From JACCZX01 sp963807155 (GTDB lineage: Bacteria; Pseudomonadota; Gammaproteobacteria; Burkholderiales; Burkholderiaceae_F): a DNA stretch of 64,000 nucleotides. Positions within the stretch are counted from its first letter, which is position 1. Each line of letters starts with the position of its first letter. The stretch lies in contig CAWEAZ010000038.1 in the NCBI GenBank assembly GCA_963807155.1, positions 1 to 64,000 of the forward strand, in the 5' to 3' direction. Positions 8,265-17,880 of this stretch are shown here, one piece after another. Position numbers and translations under genes: made by a program. The notes below the pieces were generated by a model that saw only the letters and a program-made list of their open reading frames with translations, was not told where the DNA came from and did no database searches.

Positions 8265-10257
8265 ATGCTGGGCGGAGCCTATGAACGTTCGACCCTCTCT
8301 GGATCCATCGTGCCGACCGGTTTGCCCCTTTCAAATTCATCTGCGATACGAAAACCGCCGGGCTCTCAACTGACGGCGATGGTCACCTTCGTCGTAGTGA
8401 CCGGCATTTTGTATTTTGGTCGCGACGTGCTGATTCCGCTCGCGCTGTCGGTGTTGCTGAGTTTCCTGTTGGCGCCGGCGGTACGGCATCTTGAGCGGCG
8501 CCGTGTGCCGCGCGCAGCTCGCCAGAGCGCTGATGGTGGCGTTGTCTTGCTTTGTGATGGCTGGTCTCATCTGGGTGTCGGTGGCTCAATTTCTGAACCT
8601 GGCCGCGAGCCTGCCCGAATACAAGAAGAACATTCAAGAGAAGGTTGCGATTTTGCGGTCGGATCCGACCAGCAGTCTCGTCAAAGCGAAGCGCACGCTC
8701 GATGAGATCAGCACCGAAATGGCGAAGCAGGACGCTGCAGCCGGGCACACCGGCTCCGCGCAGCGCGGCGCCGTCGGCTCGGCTGCGCGCACCGGCGCGA
8801 TCGCCCAGTTCCGGTGACGATCGAAGAGCCGTCATCGACGCCCTTCGAGTTCTTGCGCGAAATAGTCACGCTGTTGGTGGTGCCGCTGACAATCGCCGGC
8901 GCCGTGATTTTGTTCACTTTCATCATTCTGTTGCGGCGAGAGGATCTGCGCGACCGCTTGATTCGCCTCGTTGGTCATGGACAGCTCAGCGTCACGACGC
9001 AGGTGTTCGAGGAAGCGGCCGATCGCGTGAGCCGTTATTTGCGTGTGCAGCTGATCGTCAACGTCAGTTACGGGGTTCCGGTCGGGATCGCGCTGTACGC
9101 GATAGGAGTTCCCAATGCGGCGCTATGGGGCGCTGCTGGCGACTGCCCTGCGCTTCATTCCATACATCGGCGCGTGGATCGCGGCAGCGATGCCGATCGC
9201 GCTGGCGTTTGCGATATCCGATGGCTGGTCGCTGGTGATATGGACGGTGGCGGTGTTCGTGGTGCTCGAACTCATCAGCAACAATATTGTCGAGCCGTGG
9301 GTGTATGGGTCGAGCACCGGCATGTCGGCAATGGCGGTCATCGTGGCTGCGATCTTCTGGACCTGGTTATGGGGCGCAGTCGGCCTGTTGCTGGCGGTGC
9401 CGCTGACGGTCTGCCTGGTGGTGATGGGCCGCTATATCCCGCAGTTTGCATTTTTGAGCATCATGCTCGGCGATCAGCCGGTGTTGCCGCTGCAAGAACG
9501 TCTTTATCAGCGCCTGCTGGCCCGCGATCAGGAAGAAGCCGCCGAGCTTGCCGAAACGTACGTCGGCGAGCATGGACTCGAAGCGCTATACGAAGACGTG
9601 CTGATTCCGGTGCTCGATCTGGCCGAACGCGATCGCCATAGCGAGGCGCTTTCGGAGGAGCGCACGCGATTCGTCTTTGACAGCATGCGCACGCTGGTGG
9701 AAGACTTGTACGAGCGATCCGGACGAAGCCAAGGAGGAGCGGACGAGTCAGGCGAGGCGAAGGAGCCAGCCGCCGAGACGCCGCTGGGGCCGATCAGCGT
9801 TTGCATCGTGCCTGCGCGCGACGAAGCCGACGAGATCGTCGGCACAATGCTGCGGCGAGCGTTTGACTGCCGCGCAGTCGCGGCAGAACTGCTGACGATC
9901 GATGTGCTTAAGAGCGAAGTGATGGAGCGATGTGGCCGAGCTTGCACCGCAGGCTGTTTATATCTCTGCGCTTCCGCCAGCCGCGGTGTTGCATGCCTCA
10001 TACTTCTGCAAGCGCTTGCGTCCGCGATTTCCGGATTTGAAGATCGTGGTGGCGCTTTGGCACGCCGAAGGCAGACATGGAAAAAGGGCGAAGCTCGTCT
10101 ACTCGCTGCGGGCGCGTCCGAAGTCGTCGTCACTTTAAAGGGCGCGATCGAAAAATTGCCGCCGGCTGCGTTGGTCACTGCGATGCGTCCGTCCGACGCT
10201 CAGCCCGATTCTGTTGCCGGCGAAAACCGCACGAGCTCCGCGCCTTCGACGACCTGA
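8265..10257 (+). CDS. AI-2E family transporter with C-terminal extension, many apparent frameshifts
   Basis: Multi-pass permease of the AI-2E/YhhQ-PerM family. The N-terminal helices begin near 8377 (FVVVTGILYFGRDVLIPLAL). A Pro/Ala linker leads to FEFLREIVTLLVVPL and RREDLRDRLIRL, then the conserved C-terminal helices (LRFIPYIGAWIAAAMPIALA, GLLLAVPLTVCLVVMGRYIP). After the permease is a soluble domain (SVCIVPARDEADEIVGTML to ASEVVVTLKGAIEKL) that resembles B12-binding-like folds. About seven +1 frame changes are needed, near 8500, 8742, 8805, 9120, 9925, 10072 and 10085. Its end overlaps the convergent carboxylase gene by 58 bases, which may reflect another base error. Substrate unknown. Confidence 0.8.
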
Positions 10258-12254
10258 TCGCCGACGGCATATAAAAGTTCGCTGACGATGCCGTTCGATG
10301 GAGCCACGATGGTGTGCTCCATTTTCATTGCTTCCATCACCAGCAGTGGGGTGCCACGTTCGACGCGCGCGCCGGCCGCCACATGAACCGCGATCAGCTT
10401 GCCGGGCATCGGTGCGGTCAGCTTGCCAGTTTCAACCTCTGCCGCGGCCGACTGCGCGATGATGTCGGCAAGCGCCAGTACGCGATGGCGGCCGTTATGA
10501 AACACGTGCAGCTCGTCACCCGCGCGCACCACATCGGCGGTCAACGTGTGTTCGCCGAAGCGAATCGACATGCCGGAACCTGCATCAGCCGTGAAGGCAA
10601 GCGCGGTGCTGGTCCCGTCGTAGTGAAATACGTAGCCGCCGCGTGCGTATTCAATTACGACGTCATGCGTGGCGGTTCCGGAGTTCAGTGTCATCGTGCG
10701 CCGATAGGTCGTATTCAAGCGCCAGCCGTGCGCTGAGCTCCACGGGTCAGGCGCTGCGTTGCGTGTTTCGTCGGCCAGGATGCGAGCGCAGGCAAACGCG
10801 AGCATGGTCTGCGTTATTTGTGGCCGGGTTTCGTCACCGCTGGGATTGGGAAAAAGGCGTTCGCGTTCCTGTTCGATCAGACCGGTGTGAACGTCGCCTC
10901 GTGCGAAGGCTTCGTTGGCGACCAGCCGCGACAGAAAGTCGACGTTGTTGGCGACCCCGACGATATGAAATTCGGTCAGTGCCGCCTGCATACGCGCGAG
11001 AGCATGATTGCGATCCTCGCCCCATACGATCAGCTTCGCGATCATTGGGTCGTAGTACGGCGTGATCTGGTCGCCGGCGCGCACGCCGGCATCGATACGC
11101 ACGGGCGCTGGATCGTGCGAGCCGTTGTCATCGTGATTGCGGCGAAACTCGATGGCGCCGGGTTGCGCCAGATGCAAGATTCGTCCGGTCGCCGGCAAGA
11201 ATCCTTTATCGGGATTCTCGGCGTAAATGCGCGCCTCGAATGAGTGACCGTGAATCGAAAGTTGCTGCTGGAGGTCCGGGATCATCTGGGTCAATGCTTC
11301 GCCGTCGGCGACCCGCAATTGCCATTCGACCAGGTCGTAACCTGTGATCATTTCGGTGACCGGATGCTCGACCTGCAACCGCGTGTTCATCTCCATGAAG
11401 AAAAACTCGCCGGACGGATCTGCAATGAATTCGACCGTGCCGGCGCCAACGTAGCCGACCGCTTTGGCGGCGGCGACTGCGGCTTCGCCCATCGCGCGCC
11501 GACGTGCTGCAGTCATCCCGGGTGCGGGTGCCTCTTCAATGATTTTCTGATGCCGGCGCTGCACCGAGCAGTCGCGCTCGAACAAGCTGACGGCGTTGCC
11601 GTGACCGTCGGCAAACACCTGAATCTCGATGTGCCGCGGCCGCTGCACGTATTTTTCGATCAGCACGTGATCATCACCGAATGACGCCTTCGCTTCGCGC
11701 TGGCACGAAGCGAGCGACGCCGTGAACTCATCGCTCCGCGTTACGACGCGCATGCCTTTGCCGCCACCGCCTGCGCTCGCCTTGATCAGCACCGGGTACC
11801 CGATGCGGTTAGCTTCCGTCTGCAGTAGATCGGGCTGCTGCTGGTCGCCGTGATAGCCGGGAACCAGTGGCACCTTGGCGCGCTCCATCAGCTTTTTGGC
11901 TTCGCTCTTGCTGCCCATCGCGTGGATCGCAGACGGCGGCGGGCCGATGAACGTCACCTTTGCGTCGGCGAGTGTCTGCGCGAACGCTTCGTTTTCCGAC
12001 AGGAAGCCATAGCCGGGATGGACCGCATCCGCACCCGTCGCTTTGACCGCCGCTACGATCCGATCGCTGCGCAGGTAGCTCTCGCTAGCGGGCGCCGGCC
12101 CGATGCGCACCGCTTCGTCGGCCATTGCTACATGACGGCTGTTTGCGTCGGCATCCGAGTACACCGCAACCGTGCGAATTCCCATCCTCCGCGCGGTGGT
12201 CATCACACGGCACGCAATTTCCCCGCGGTTAGCGATGAGTATTTTGCTGAACAT
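10200..12254 (-). CDS. liuD: Methylcrotonyl-CoA carboxylase biotin-containing (alpha) subunit
   Basis: 684 intact residues. Biotin carboxylase domain first (KILIANRGEIACRV; ATP-grasp KASAGGGGKGMR; MNTRLQVEHPVTE), then a linker and a C-terminal biotinyl domain with the modified lysine at Lys644 in MEAMKMEH. It carboxylates its own biotin with ATP and bicarbonate for the partner beta subunit (15682-17289), together turning 3-methylcrotonyl-CoA into 3-methylglutaconyl-CoA. The nearby hydratase, HMG-CoA lyase and acyl-CoA dehydrogenase support methylcrotonyl- over acetyl- or propionyl-CoA as substrate. Geranyl-CoA remains possible. It overlaps DUF4126 by 26 bases. Confidence 0.93.
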   Translation of the reverse strand: MFSKILIANRGEIACRVMTTARRMGIRTVAVYSDADANSRHVAMADEAVRIGPAPASESYLRSDRIVAAVKATGADAVHPGYGFLSENEAFAQTLADAKVTFIGPPPSAIHAMGSKSEAKKLMERAKVPLVPGYHGDQQQPDLLQTEANRIGYPVLIKASAGGGGKGMRVVTRSDEFTASLASCQREAKASFGDDHVLIEKYVQRPRHIEIQVFADGHGNAVSLFERDCSVQRRHQKIIEEAPAPGMTAARRRAMGEAAVAAAKAVGYVGAGTVEFIADPSGEFFFMEMNTRLQVEHPVTEMITGYDLVEWQLRVADGEALTQMIPDLQQQLSIHGHSFEARIYAENPDKGFLPATGRILHLAQPGAIEFRRNHDDNGSHDPAPVRIDAGVRAGDQITPYYDPMIAKLIVWGEDRNHALARMQAALTEFHIVGVANNVDFLSRLVANEAFARGDVHTGLIEQERERLFPNPSGDETRPQITQTMLAFACARILADETRNAAPDPWSSAHGWRLNTTYRRTMTLNSGTATHDVVIEYARGGYVFHYDGTSTALAFTADAGSGMSIRFGEHTLTADVVRAGDELHVFHNGRHRVLALADIIAQSAAAEVETGKLTAPMPGKLIAVHVAAGARVERGTPLLVMEAMKMEHTIVAPSNGIVSELLYAVGDQVVEGAELVRFSPATESG

Positions 12255-12861
12255 GTTGGTCGGCAGGAACCGAAAACACGCTACGCACGATTCGTGCGAT
12301 GAAGCGTACGAGCTTGGGCAGCAGCCAGACCGCGAGTATCAGCAATACGATCACGATTCCGAGCGCAACGAATGGATAACTGAGTACGAGCCACATCAAG
12401 CCCGCAATGCCGATGTCTTCTGCGACCGACAGGCCGATGTTGGAAAACGGTTCGGGCGATGTATTCGCGGCGGCGCGCGTGCCCGCTTTCGTGAAGTGGC
12501 TGGTCGCTGCCAGCGATCCACCGACAATCGCGGCAACGGTCGTCCATACGGCGTTGTCCATTCCGCCGAACACGCCAGCGGCCAATGCTGCGCCGGCCGG
12601 AATTCGAACAAAGGTTTGAATCGAATCCCAAACGGTGTCGACACCTGGAATCTTGTCGGCGACAAACTCGACTGCGAACATCGCACCCGAAGCGGCGAGC
12701 ACCCACGGGTGTTGAAGTATCGCAAGACCGCCGGGCAGCTCGACCCATCCCGCATAGCCGACCAACCCCGCAATTAGCAGCACCGCGTACAGGCGGATGC
12801 CGCTGGCAAAGCCGAGCACGGTAGCCAGCGCGATCAATTGGGGAATGTCGAACGTGTGCAT
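12229..12861 (-). CDS. DUF4126 membrane protein
   Basis: About 210 residues with several hydrophobic segments (LIALATVLGFASGIRLYAVL at the N-terminus; WLVLSYPFVALGIVIVLLIL near the C-terminus), matching the DUF4126 membrane family. ATG at 12861 is used because it overlaps the hydratase stop by one base (TGATG); a GTG one codon upstream is possible. It is sandwiched between the hydratase and carboxylase genes and overlaps the latter, so it is cotranscribed, but nothing in the sequence ties it functionally to leucine breakdown. Confidence 0.8.
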   Translation of the reverse strand: MHTFDIPQLIALATVLGFASGIRLYAVLLIAGLVGYAGWVELPGGLAILQHPWVLAASGAMFAVEFVADKIPGVDTVWDSIQTFVRIPAGAALAAGVFGGMDNAVWTTVAAIVGGSLAATSHFTKAGTRAAANTSPEPFSNIGLSVAEDIGIAGLMWLVLSYPFVALGIVIVLLILAVWLLPKLVRFIARIVRSVFSVPADQHVQQNTHR

Positions 12862-13691
12862 CACTCTTGCGCCGAATCATCGTCCGTTTCGTTCATCGCT
12901 TCGTATTCGACGACCCAACGCGGCTTGCGCTTATCAAGAAAGGACCGCACACCTTCGCGTGCATCCTGGGTGATGCGAATGTCGGCGATGCGCTGCGCGG
13001 TATCGGTGACCAACGCGTCATCGATTGTCCGCGCGGTCAGGTCTCGCACCAACCGCTTGGCTTCCGCCACTGCAGTTTGACTTGTCAACATCAACGCGCC
13101 CAGAATTTCGTTGACCTTGCCGTCGAGCTCTTCCGGCACGGTGATCTCGTGCACCAGTCCGATGCGAAATGCCTCCGCCGCGTTGAACTTCTCTGCGGTA
13201 AGAAAGTAGCGCCGTGCGATGTTTGCGTTCATCGCCCGCAGCACATACGGGCCGATCGTCGCCGGGATCAATCCGAGCTTGGTTTCGGAAAGACAGAAAT
13301 TCGCATTCAATGACGCCACCGAAATATCGCATGCGGCGACTAGCCCGACGCCCCCCGCGTACGCATCGCCGTGCACGCGCGCGATCACCGGCTTCGGGCA
13401 TTCGTAGATTGTGCGCAGCATCGTTGCCAGTCTCATCGCATCGGCTTGATTCTCCGCGTTCGTGTATTCCGACATGCGCCGCATCCAATCGAGATCGGCA
13501 CCGGCGCAGAAGGCTGGCCCCTGCGCCGCGAGCACGATCGCTCGCACGTCGTTATCGTTTCCAAACTGGTCGAACGCTGCAGTCAGCTCCGCAATCGACA
13601 CTTCGTTGAACGCGTTGCGCACCTTTTCGCGCGCGAGCCATATGACCGCAACGCGGTGATTGACGCTGACTTCCAAAGTCTTGAATTTCAT
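12861..13691 (-). CDS. liuC: Enoyl-CoA hydratase, probably methylglutaconyl-CoA hydratase
   Basis: 276-residue crotonase-fold enzyme. The oxyanion-hole segments are GPAFCAGADLDWM and PVIARVHGDAYAGGVGL, and ETKLGLIPATIGPYV follows as usual. In this neighbourhood (both carboxylase subunits, acyl-CoA dehydrogenase, HMG-CoA lyase) hydration of 3-methylglutaconyl-CoA to HMG-CoA is the likely role; another short-chain enoyl-CoA is the alternative. The start ATG overlaps the stop of the alpha/beta hydrolase by four bases. A C-terminal acidic tail (NETDDDSAQE) is extra. Confidence 0.9.
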   Translation of the reverse strand: MKFKTLEVSVNHRVAVIWLAREKVRNAFNEVSIAELTAAFDQFGNDNDVRAIVLAAQGPAFCAGADLDWMRRMSEYTNAENQADAMRLATMLRTIYECPKPVIARVHGDAYAGGVGLVAACDISVASLNANFCLSETKLGLIPATIGPYVLRAMNANIARRYFLTAEKFNAAEAFRIGLVHEITVPEELDGKVNEILGALMLTSQTAVAEAKRLVRDLTARTIDDALVTDTAQRIADIRITQDAREGVRSFLDKRKPRWVVEYEAMNETDDDSAQE

Positions 13692-14518
13692 TTCGATTGC
13701 AAATATCGGACGAGAAACTGATCGAGTTCGGCCAACGATGCTTCGCGCGCAGTCGGGTTGCCGCCCACATGCACGCCACGTTTATCGACGCCCGCGGGTA
13801 TGTCAGAGCGGAAACGCACGGGCCCTCGGCTGTCAAAGCCGTGGTGACCGTCAGCGTAAGCGCGCACAGCAACGATACCGGGATGGTCCGATTGATACCG
13901 ATCGGCCAATTCCTTGCAGGCAGCCGCGGGAGTCCACTCATCGGCTTCACCGAGCAACATCAACATCGGCGCCGCGGGTTGGGCCAAAGTACGCCGCTTC
14001 CATCCGCCGCAGCCGGGGTAGTACACGACGATCGCTGCCGGTGGCTGCGATCGCCATAGAGATCGGTCGACGACCTCGAGCGCCGTCGAGCCGCCGTGCG
14101 ACCACCCGACGATGGCGATCCGCTTGGGATCGACATCGTTGCGATCCATCAGCCACGCTGCCGTGCGAAGGACGTCTTCGCGGCGGTGCGCGACCTTAAT
14201 CGTTCGATCGCTGGCAGCCTGTCTGCAGATGCTGCCCTGTCCGCGCGATCCGAAGCTATCAGGCGCGACTACATGCCAGCCGGCAGCATTCCAGCGCTGG
14301 GCGTACCACGTATATCGATCATCGAACCGACCACGGCTGCTGTACAAACCACCGCAGCCATGCAATGCAATGATTGCCGGACGACGACCGACGTCTTTCG
14401 CAGGTTGCCATTGCACCTGTAGAGACGGCTCGCCAGCGACAGTCAGCGGCTCGAACGCGTGCGCGAAGCTCCCACAGGCGGCTATAGCGACCGCTGTGAA
14501 TGCTCTAAATAACTTCAC
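13688..14518 (-). CDS. Secreted dienelactone-hydrolase-like alpha/beta hydrolase
   Basis: About 276 residues. The N-terminus looks like a cleavable signal peptide (VKLFRAFTAVAIAACGSFAHA), predicting a periplasmic enzyme. The nucleophile elbow is GWSHGG, with the acid and histidine probably in LGEADEWTP and DGHHGFDSRG. GTG at 14518 is preferred because it overlaps the acyl-CoA dehydrogenase stop as GTGA; an in-frame ATG lies 12 bases upstream. Cotranscribed with CoA-ester genes, but a periplasmic hydrolase cannot act directly on cytoplasmic acyl-CoAs. Substrate unknown. Confidence 0.8.
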   Translation of the reverse strand: MKLFRAFTAVAIAACGSFAHAFEPLTVAGEPSLQVQWQPAKDVGRRPAIIALHGCGGLYSSRGRFDDRYTWYAQRWNAAGWHVVAPDSFGSRGQGSICRQAASDRTIKVAHRREDVLRTAAWLMDRNDVDPKRIAIVGWSHGGSTALEVVDRSLWRSQPPAAIVVYYPGCGGWKRRTLAQPAAPMLMLLGEADEWTPAAACKELADRYQSDHPGIVAVRAYADGHHGFDSRGPVRFRSDIPAGVDKRGVHVGGNPTAREASLAELDQFLVRYLQSK

Positions 14519-15670
14519 GCCGGCTGCCATCGCTTCGCCACTTCCTCGAGCATCACTTCGGTGGCGCCACCGCCGATCGCCAGCACGCGCGCATCACGCA
14601 CCAGTCGCTCGATGGCACTTTCGCGCATGTACCCCATACCGCCGTGAAACTGCTGGCACGTGTAGGTAACCTCGTTGACCAGCTCGCCGGTCAGCGCTTT
14701 CAGCATCGACACTTCGCGCACCGCGTCGTGCTGCTGATCGACCAACCATGCGCAGTGATACAGCAGCTGGCGCGCTGCTTCGGTCTTTGCTGCGAGCATC
14801 GATAGCTGTTGACGCACCGTTTGTTTTTCCCACAGCGCTGTGCCGAATGCTTTGCGCTCGTTGACGTAGCGATACGCGAGGTCAAGTGCGGTCAAGCAAT
14901 GCCCGACTGCCATCGAGCCGAGTGCGATACGTTCCGTCTGAAAGTTGCGCATGATCGCGTAGAAGCCGGCGTTTTCTTCGCCGATCAACTGATCGGCGGG
15001 AATGCGACAGTCATCGAATACCAGCTCCGCCGTATCCGAAGCGAGCCAGCCGCTTTTCTTCAATGCGCGGCCGACCTTGAAGCCCGGCGTACCTTTCTTG
15101 ACTGCGAAAATCGACAGACCGCGCGAGCCTTTCGCGCTGGATATCGGTACGCGCGGCGACGAACACCAGGTCAGCGTGCACGCCGTTGGTGATGAACATT
15201 TTGCTGCCGTTGAGCACCCAAGTGTCGCCGTCTCGCCTTGCGTGCGTCCGAATCGCGGCTACATCGGACCCTGCGTCGGGTTCGGTGACCGCTACCGCGG
15301 TAATCAGCTCGCCGGAAATTATTTTCGGCATCCAATGCTGCATTTGTTCAGGGGTTCCCGCGTGCGCAAGATGCGGACTCGCCATGTCGGTGTGAACCAG
15401 CACCGTGATCACGAAGCCGCCCGAGGTTGCACGCGATAGCGCTTCCTGGAAAACAACGTTGGTCGTCATGTCGGCACCGGCGCCGCCGTAATCAGGCGAG
15501 TACATCAGGCCAAGCCAGCCGAGCTTGCCCATCTTTCGCAACACATCGCGCGGTGTGAATCCGGCTTCATCCCATTCGAGTGCGTGCGGCTCGATTTCGC
15601 TTGCGACAAAGCGTGCAATTTGGCGGCGTAACTCTTCGTGCTCGGCACGCGTATAGATGCTGATGCGCAT
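14515..15670 (-). CDS. Acyl-CoA dehydrogenase (isovaleryl- or citronellyl-CoA type), apparent frameshift
   Basis: FAD-dependent acyl-CoA dehydrogenase of about 385 residues. Visible are TAVAVTEPDAGSDVAAIRT, WVLNGSKMFITNG, the FAD-contact run QQFHGGMGYMRESAIERLVR and the C-terminal IGGGATEVM. The frame moves by +1 near 15145, just before the conserved GTPGFKVGR segment. The GGATEVM ending is seen in citronellyl-CoA (AtuD-like) as well as other branched acyl-CoA dehydrogenases. Position directly after the carboxylase beta subunit suggests it supplies the enoyl-CoA that the carboxylase uses. It stands where liuA (isovaleryl-CoA dehydrogenase) might be expected, but identity by sequence is open. 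Confidence 0.85.
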
Positions 15671-15681
15671 TACGTGCCCGA

Positions 15682-17289
15682 TTACATTCGGAAGACGCCG
15701 AACTTCGTCTCCGGAATGGGCGCATTCAGCGCCGCAGATAATCCGAGCGCGAGGCACATCCGGGTGTCCAGCGGATCGATGACACCGTCGTCCCACAGTC
15801 GCGCGCTGGCATAGTAGGGATGGCCCTGGTGCTCGAACTGTTCGAGAATGGGCGCCTTGAACGCGGCTTCTTCCTTTGCGCTCCAGGCACCGCCGCGCGC
15901 CTCGATCCCGTCGCGTTTCACCGTCGCTAGTACAGAGGCAGCCTGCTCGCCGCCCATCACATTGATTCGCGCATTCGGCCACATCCACAAAAAGCGCGGC
16001 GAATACGCGCGGCCACACATGCCGTAATTGCCCGCACCGAAACTGCCGCCGATGATTACCGTGAACTTCGGCACCTGTGCGCACGCCACGGCGGTCACCA
16101 TTTTTGCGCCGTGGCGCGCGATACCTTCGTTCTCGTATTTGCGGCCAACCATGAAGCCACTGATATTTTGTAGGAACACCAGCGGCACCTTGCGCTGGCA
16201 GCACAGCTCAATGAAGTGGGCCGCCTTCTGCGCGGTTTCGGAAAACAGAATCCCGTTGTTCGCAATGATGCCGACCGGCATTCCTTCGATCCACGCGAAT
16301 CCTGTGATCAGCGTCGTCGCGTAGCGCGCCTTCCATTCGTCGAGCTCCGACGCATCGACAATGCGTGCGATGACTTCGCGTACGTCGTACGGCCGGCGCG
16401 TGTCCGTCGGAATCACACCGTACAGATCGGCGGGGTCGTGTTTCGGCGGTCGCGGTTCGCGCAGATCCTGTGTGACCTGTTTGACGTAGTTGGTCGTCGC
16501 CATGATGCGGCGCGCGAGTGCGAGCGCGTGCGCATCATTCGCAGCAAGATGATCCGCGACACCCGACAGCCGCGTATGTACGTCACCGCCGCCGAGCTCC
16601 TCGGCGCTGACAATCTCGCCGGTAGCAGCTTTCACCAGCGGTGGGCCACCGAGAAAAATCGTCCCCTGATTGGCGACAATGATCGACTCGTCGCTCATCG
16701 CCGGCACGTACGCGCCGCCTGCAGTGCACGAACCCATCACTACCGCGATTTGCGGAATACCCGCGGCCGATAGCGTCGCCTGATTGAAAAAAATGCGGCC
16801 GAAATGTTCGCGGTCGGGAAATACATCGTCCTGGTTTGGCAGATTGGCGCCGCCGGAATCGACCAGGTAAATGCACGCCAGCCGGTTCTCACGTGCGATC
16901 TCTTGCGCACGCAAGTGTTTCTTGACGGTGATCGGATAGTAGGTGCCGCCTTTGACCGTCGCGTCGTTGCACACGATCACGCACTCGCGGCCCGCGACTT
17001 TGCCGACACCGGTGATGATGCCTGCCGACGGGGCGTCGTCGTCGTACATGCCGTAGGCGGCAAGCTGCGACAGCTCGAGAAACGGAGTGCCTGGGTCGAG
17101 CAGCATCTGCACCCGATCGCGCGGCAGCAGCTTTCCGCGAGCGATATGTTTGCTGCGTGCTTGCTCACCTCCACCGGCAGCGATAGTGGTGATCTTGTCT
17201 TTCAGATCGGCGACCTGAGCGCGCATCGCTTGCACGTTGGCCTGCACTTCGTCGCTACGCGCGTTAAATCTTGTCTCGATCACACTCAT
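15682..17289 (-). CDS. liuB: Methylcrotonyl-CoA carboxylase carboxyltransferase (beta) subunit
   Basis: 535 intact residues, the usual length. The carboxyltransferase core shows YLVDSGGANLPNQDDVFPD, GSCTAGGAYVPAMSDE, GTIFLGGPPLVKAATGE and the C-terminal GSFGAGNYGMCGRAY. It transfers carboxyl from biotin on the alpha subunit (10200-12254) to the acyl-CoA. It is followed 11 bases later by the acyl-CoA dehydrogenase and preceded by DinB with a 9-base gap, all on the minus strand. Geranyl-CoA carboxylase (AtuC) is the closest alternative. Confidence 0.93.
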   Translation of the reverse strand: MSVIETRFNARSDEVQANVQAMRAQVADLKDKITTIAAGGGEQARSKHIARGKLLPRDRVQMLLDPGTPFLELSQLAAYGMYDDDAPSAGIITGVGKVAGRECVIVCNDATVKGGTYYPITVKKHLRAQEIARENRLACIYLVDSGGANLPNQDDVFPDREHFGRIFFNQATLSAAGIPQIAVVMGSCTAGGAYVPAMSDESIIVANQGTIFLGGPPLVKAATGEIVSAEELGGGDVHTRLSGVADHLAANDAHALALARRIMATTNYVKQVTQDLREPRPPKHDPADLYGVIPTDTRRPYDVREVIARIVDASELDEWKARYATTLITGFAWIEGMPVGIIANNGILFSETAQKAAHFIELCCQRKVPLVFLQNISGFMVGRKYENEGIARHGAKMVTAVACAQVPKFTVIIGGSFGAGNYGMCGRAYSPRFLWMWPNARINVMGGEQAASVLATVKRDGIEARGGAWSAKEEAAFKAPILEQFEHQGHPYYASARLWDDGVIDPLDTRMCLALGLSAALNAPIPETKFGVFRM

Positions 17290-17298
17290 GGTCGTATG

Positions 17299-17880
17299 TT
17301 AGTGCTTAGGGCTTAGTGCGCGCTGTCCGAACAAGTCGTCTTCGGTCCAGCCGAGTGCAGCGAGGTCGTCCTCGCGGAAATGCGTTTCGCTCGGCATCAC
17401 AAACTCGTCCAGCTGCGGTGGGTTGATCGCTGTGCCGGCGAGCATCGCGTGCGCCTGACCACGATGATGAATTTGATGCGTCAGCAGGTGCATCAATACA
17501 TGCCGCGCAAGATCACGCTGTACGAACGTTTCGCGATCCATCTCTATGGTGGCATCGAGCGTCGCGTCATCGGCCGCGTCACACCAGTCGATCAAACGCT
17601 GGTCGGATTTGGCCTGCGCTGCGGCGAGCTCGCGCATGTCGCCGCACGGTGTTTCTGATTTAAAGGCACGCCGCATGTCGAGCTCGCGGTACAGCGCAGC
17701 GATGTAGTACCAATCGACGATCAGGATGTGATTCAACGTTGCCCACAGACTTGGGAAAAAACTCGTGCGCGGCGCTTTGAATGCTTCGTTGGTCAGCTGG
17801 CTGCAGGCTCCATGCAGCCGATGATTGGCCAACCGGTTCGCGTGCGCCAGCGTACGAAAATGCTGCAACAAACGGCTCAT
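17299..17880 (-). CDS. DinB family protein
   Basis: About 193 residues of the DinB/YfiT four-helix-bundle metal-binding family. Histidines expected to hold the metal lie in LWATLNHILIVDWYY and in LLTHQIHHRGQAH. Members act in thiol-dependent transfer or detoxification; the role here is unknown. The start ATG at 17880 overlaps the stop of the GST gene by four bases, so the two are coupled, which agrees with a thiol-linked function. Confidence 0.85.
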   Translation of the reverse strand: MSRLLQHFRTLAHANRLANHRLHGACSQLTNEAFKAPRTSFFPSLWATLNHILIVDWYYIAALYRELDMRRAFKSETPCGDMRELAAAQAKSDQRLIDWCDAADDATLDATIEMDRETFVQRDLARHVLMHLLTHQIHHRGQAHAMLAGTAINPPQLDEFVMPSETHFREDDLAALGWTEDDLFGQRALSPKH

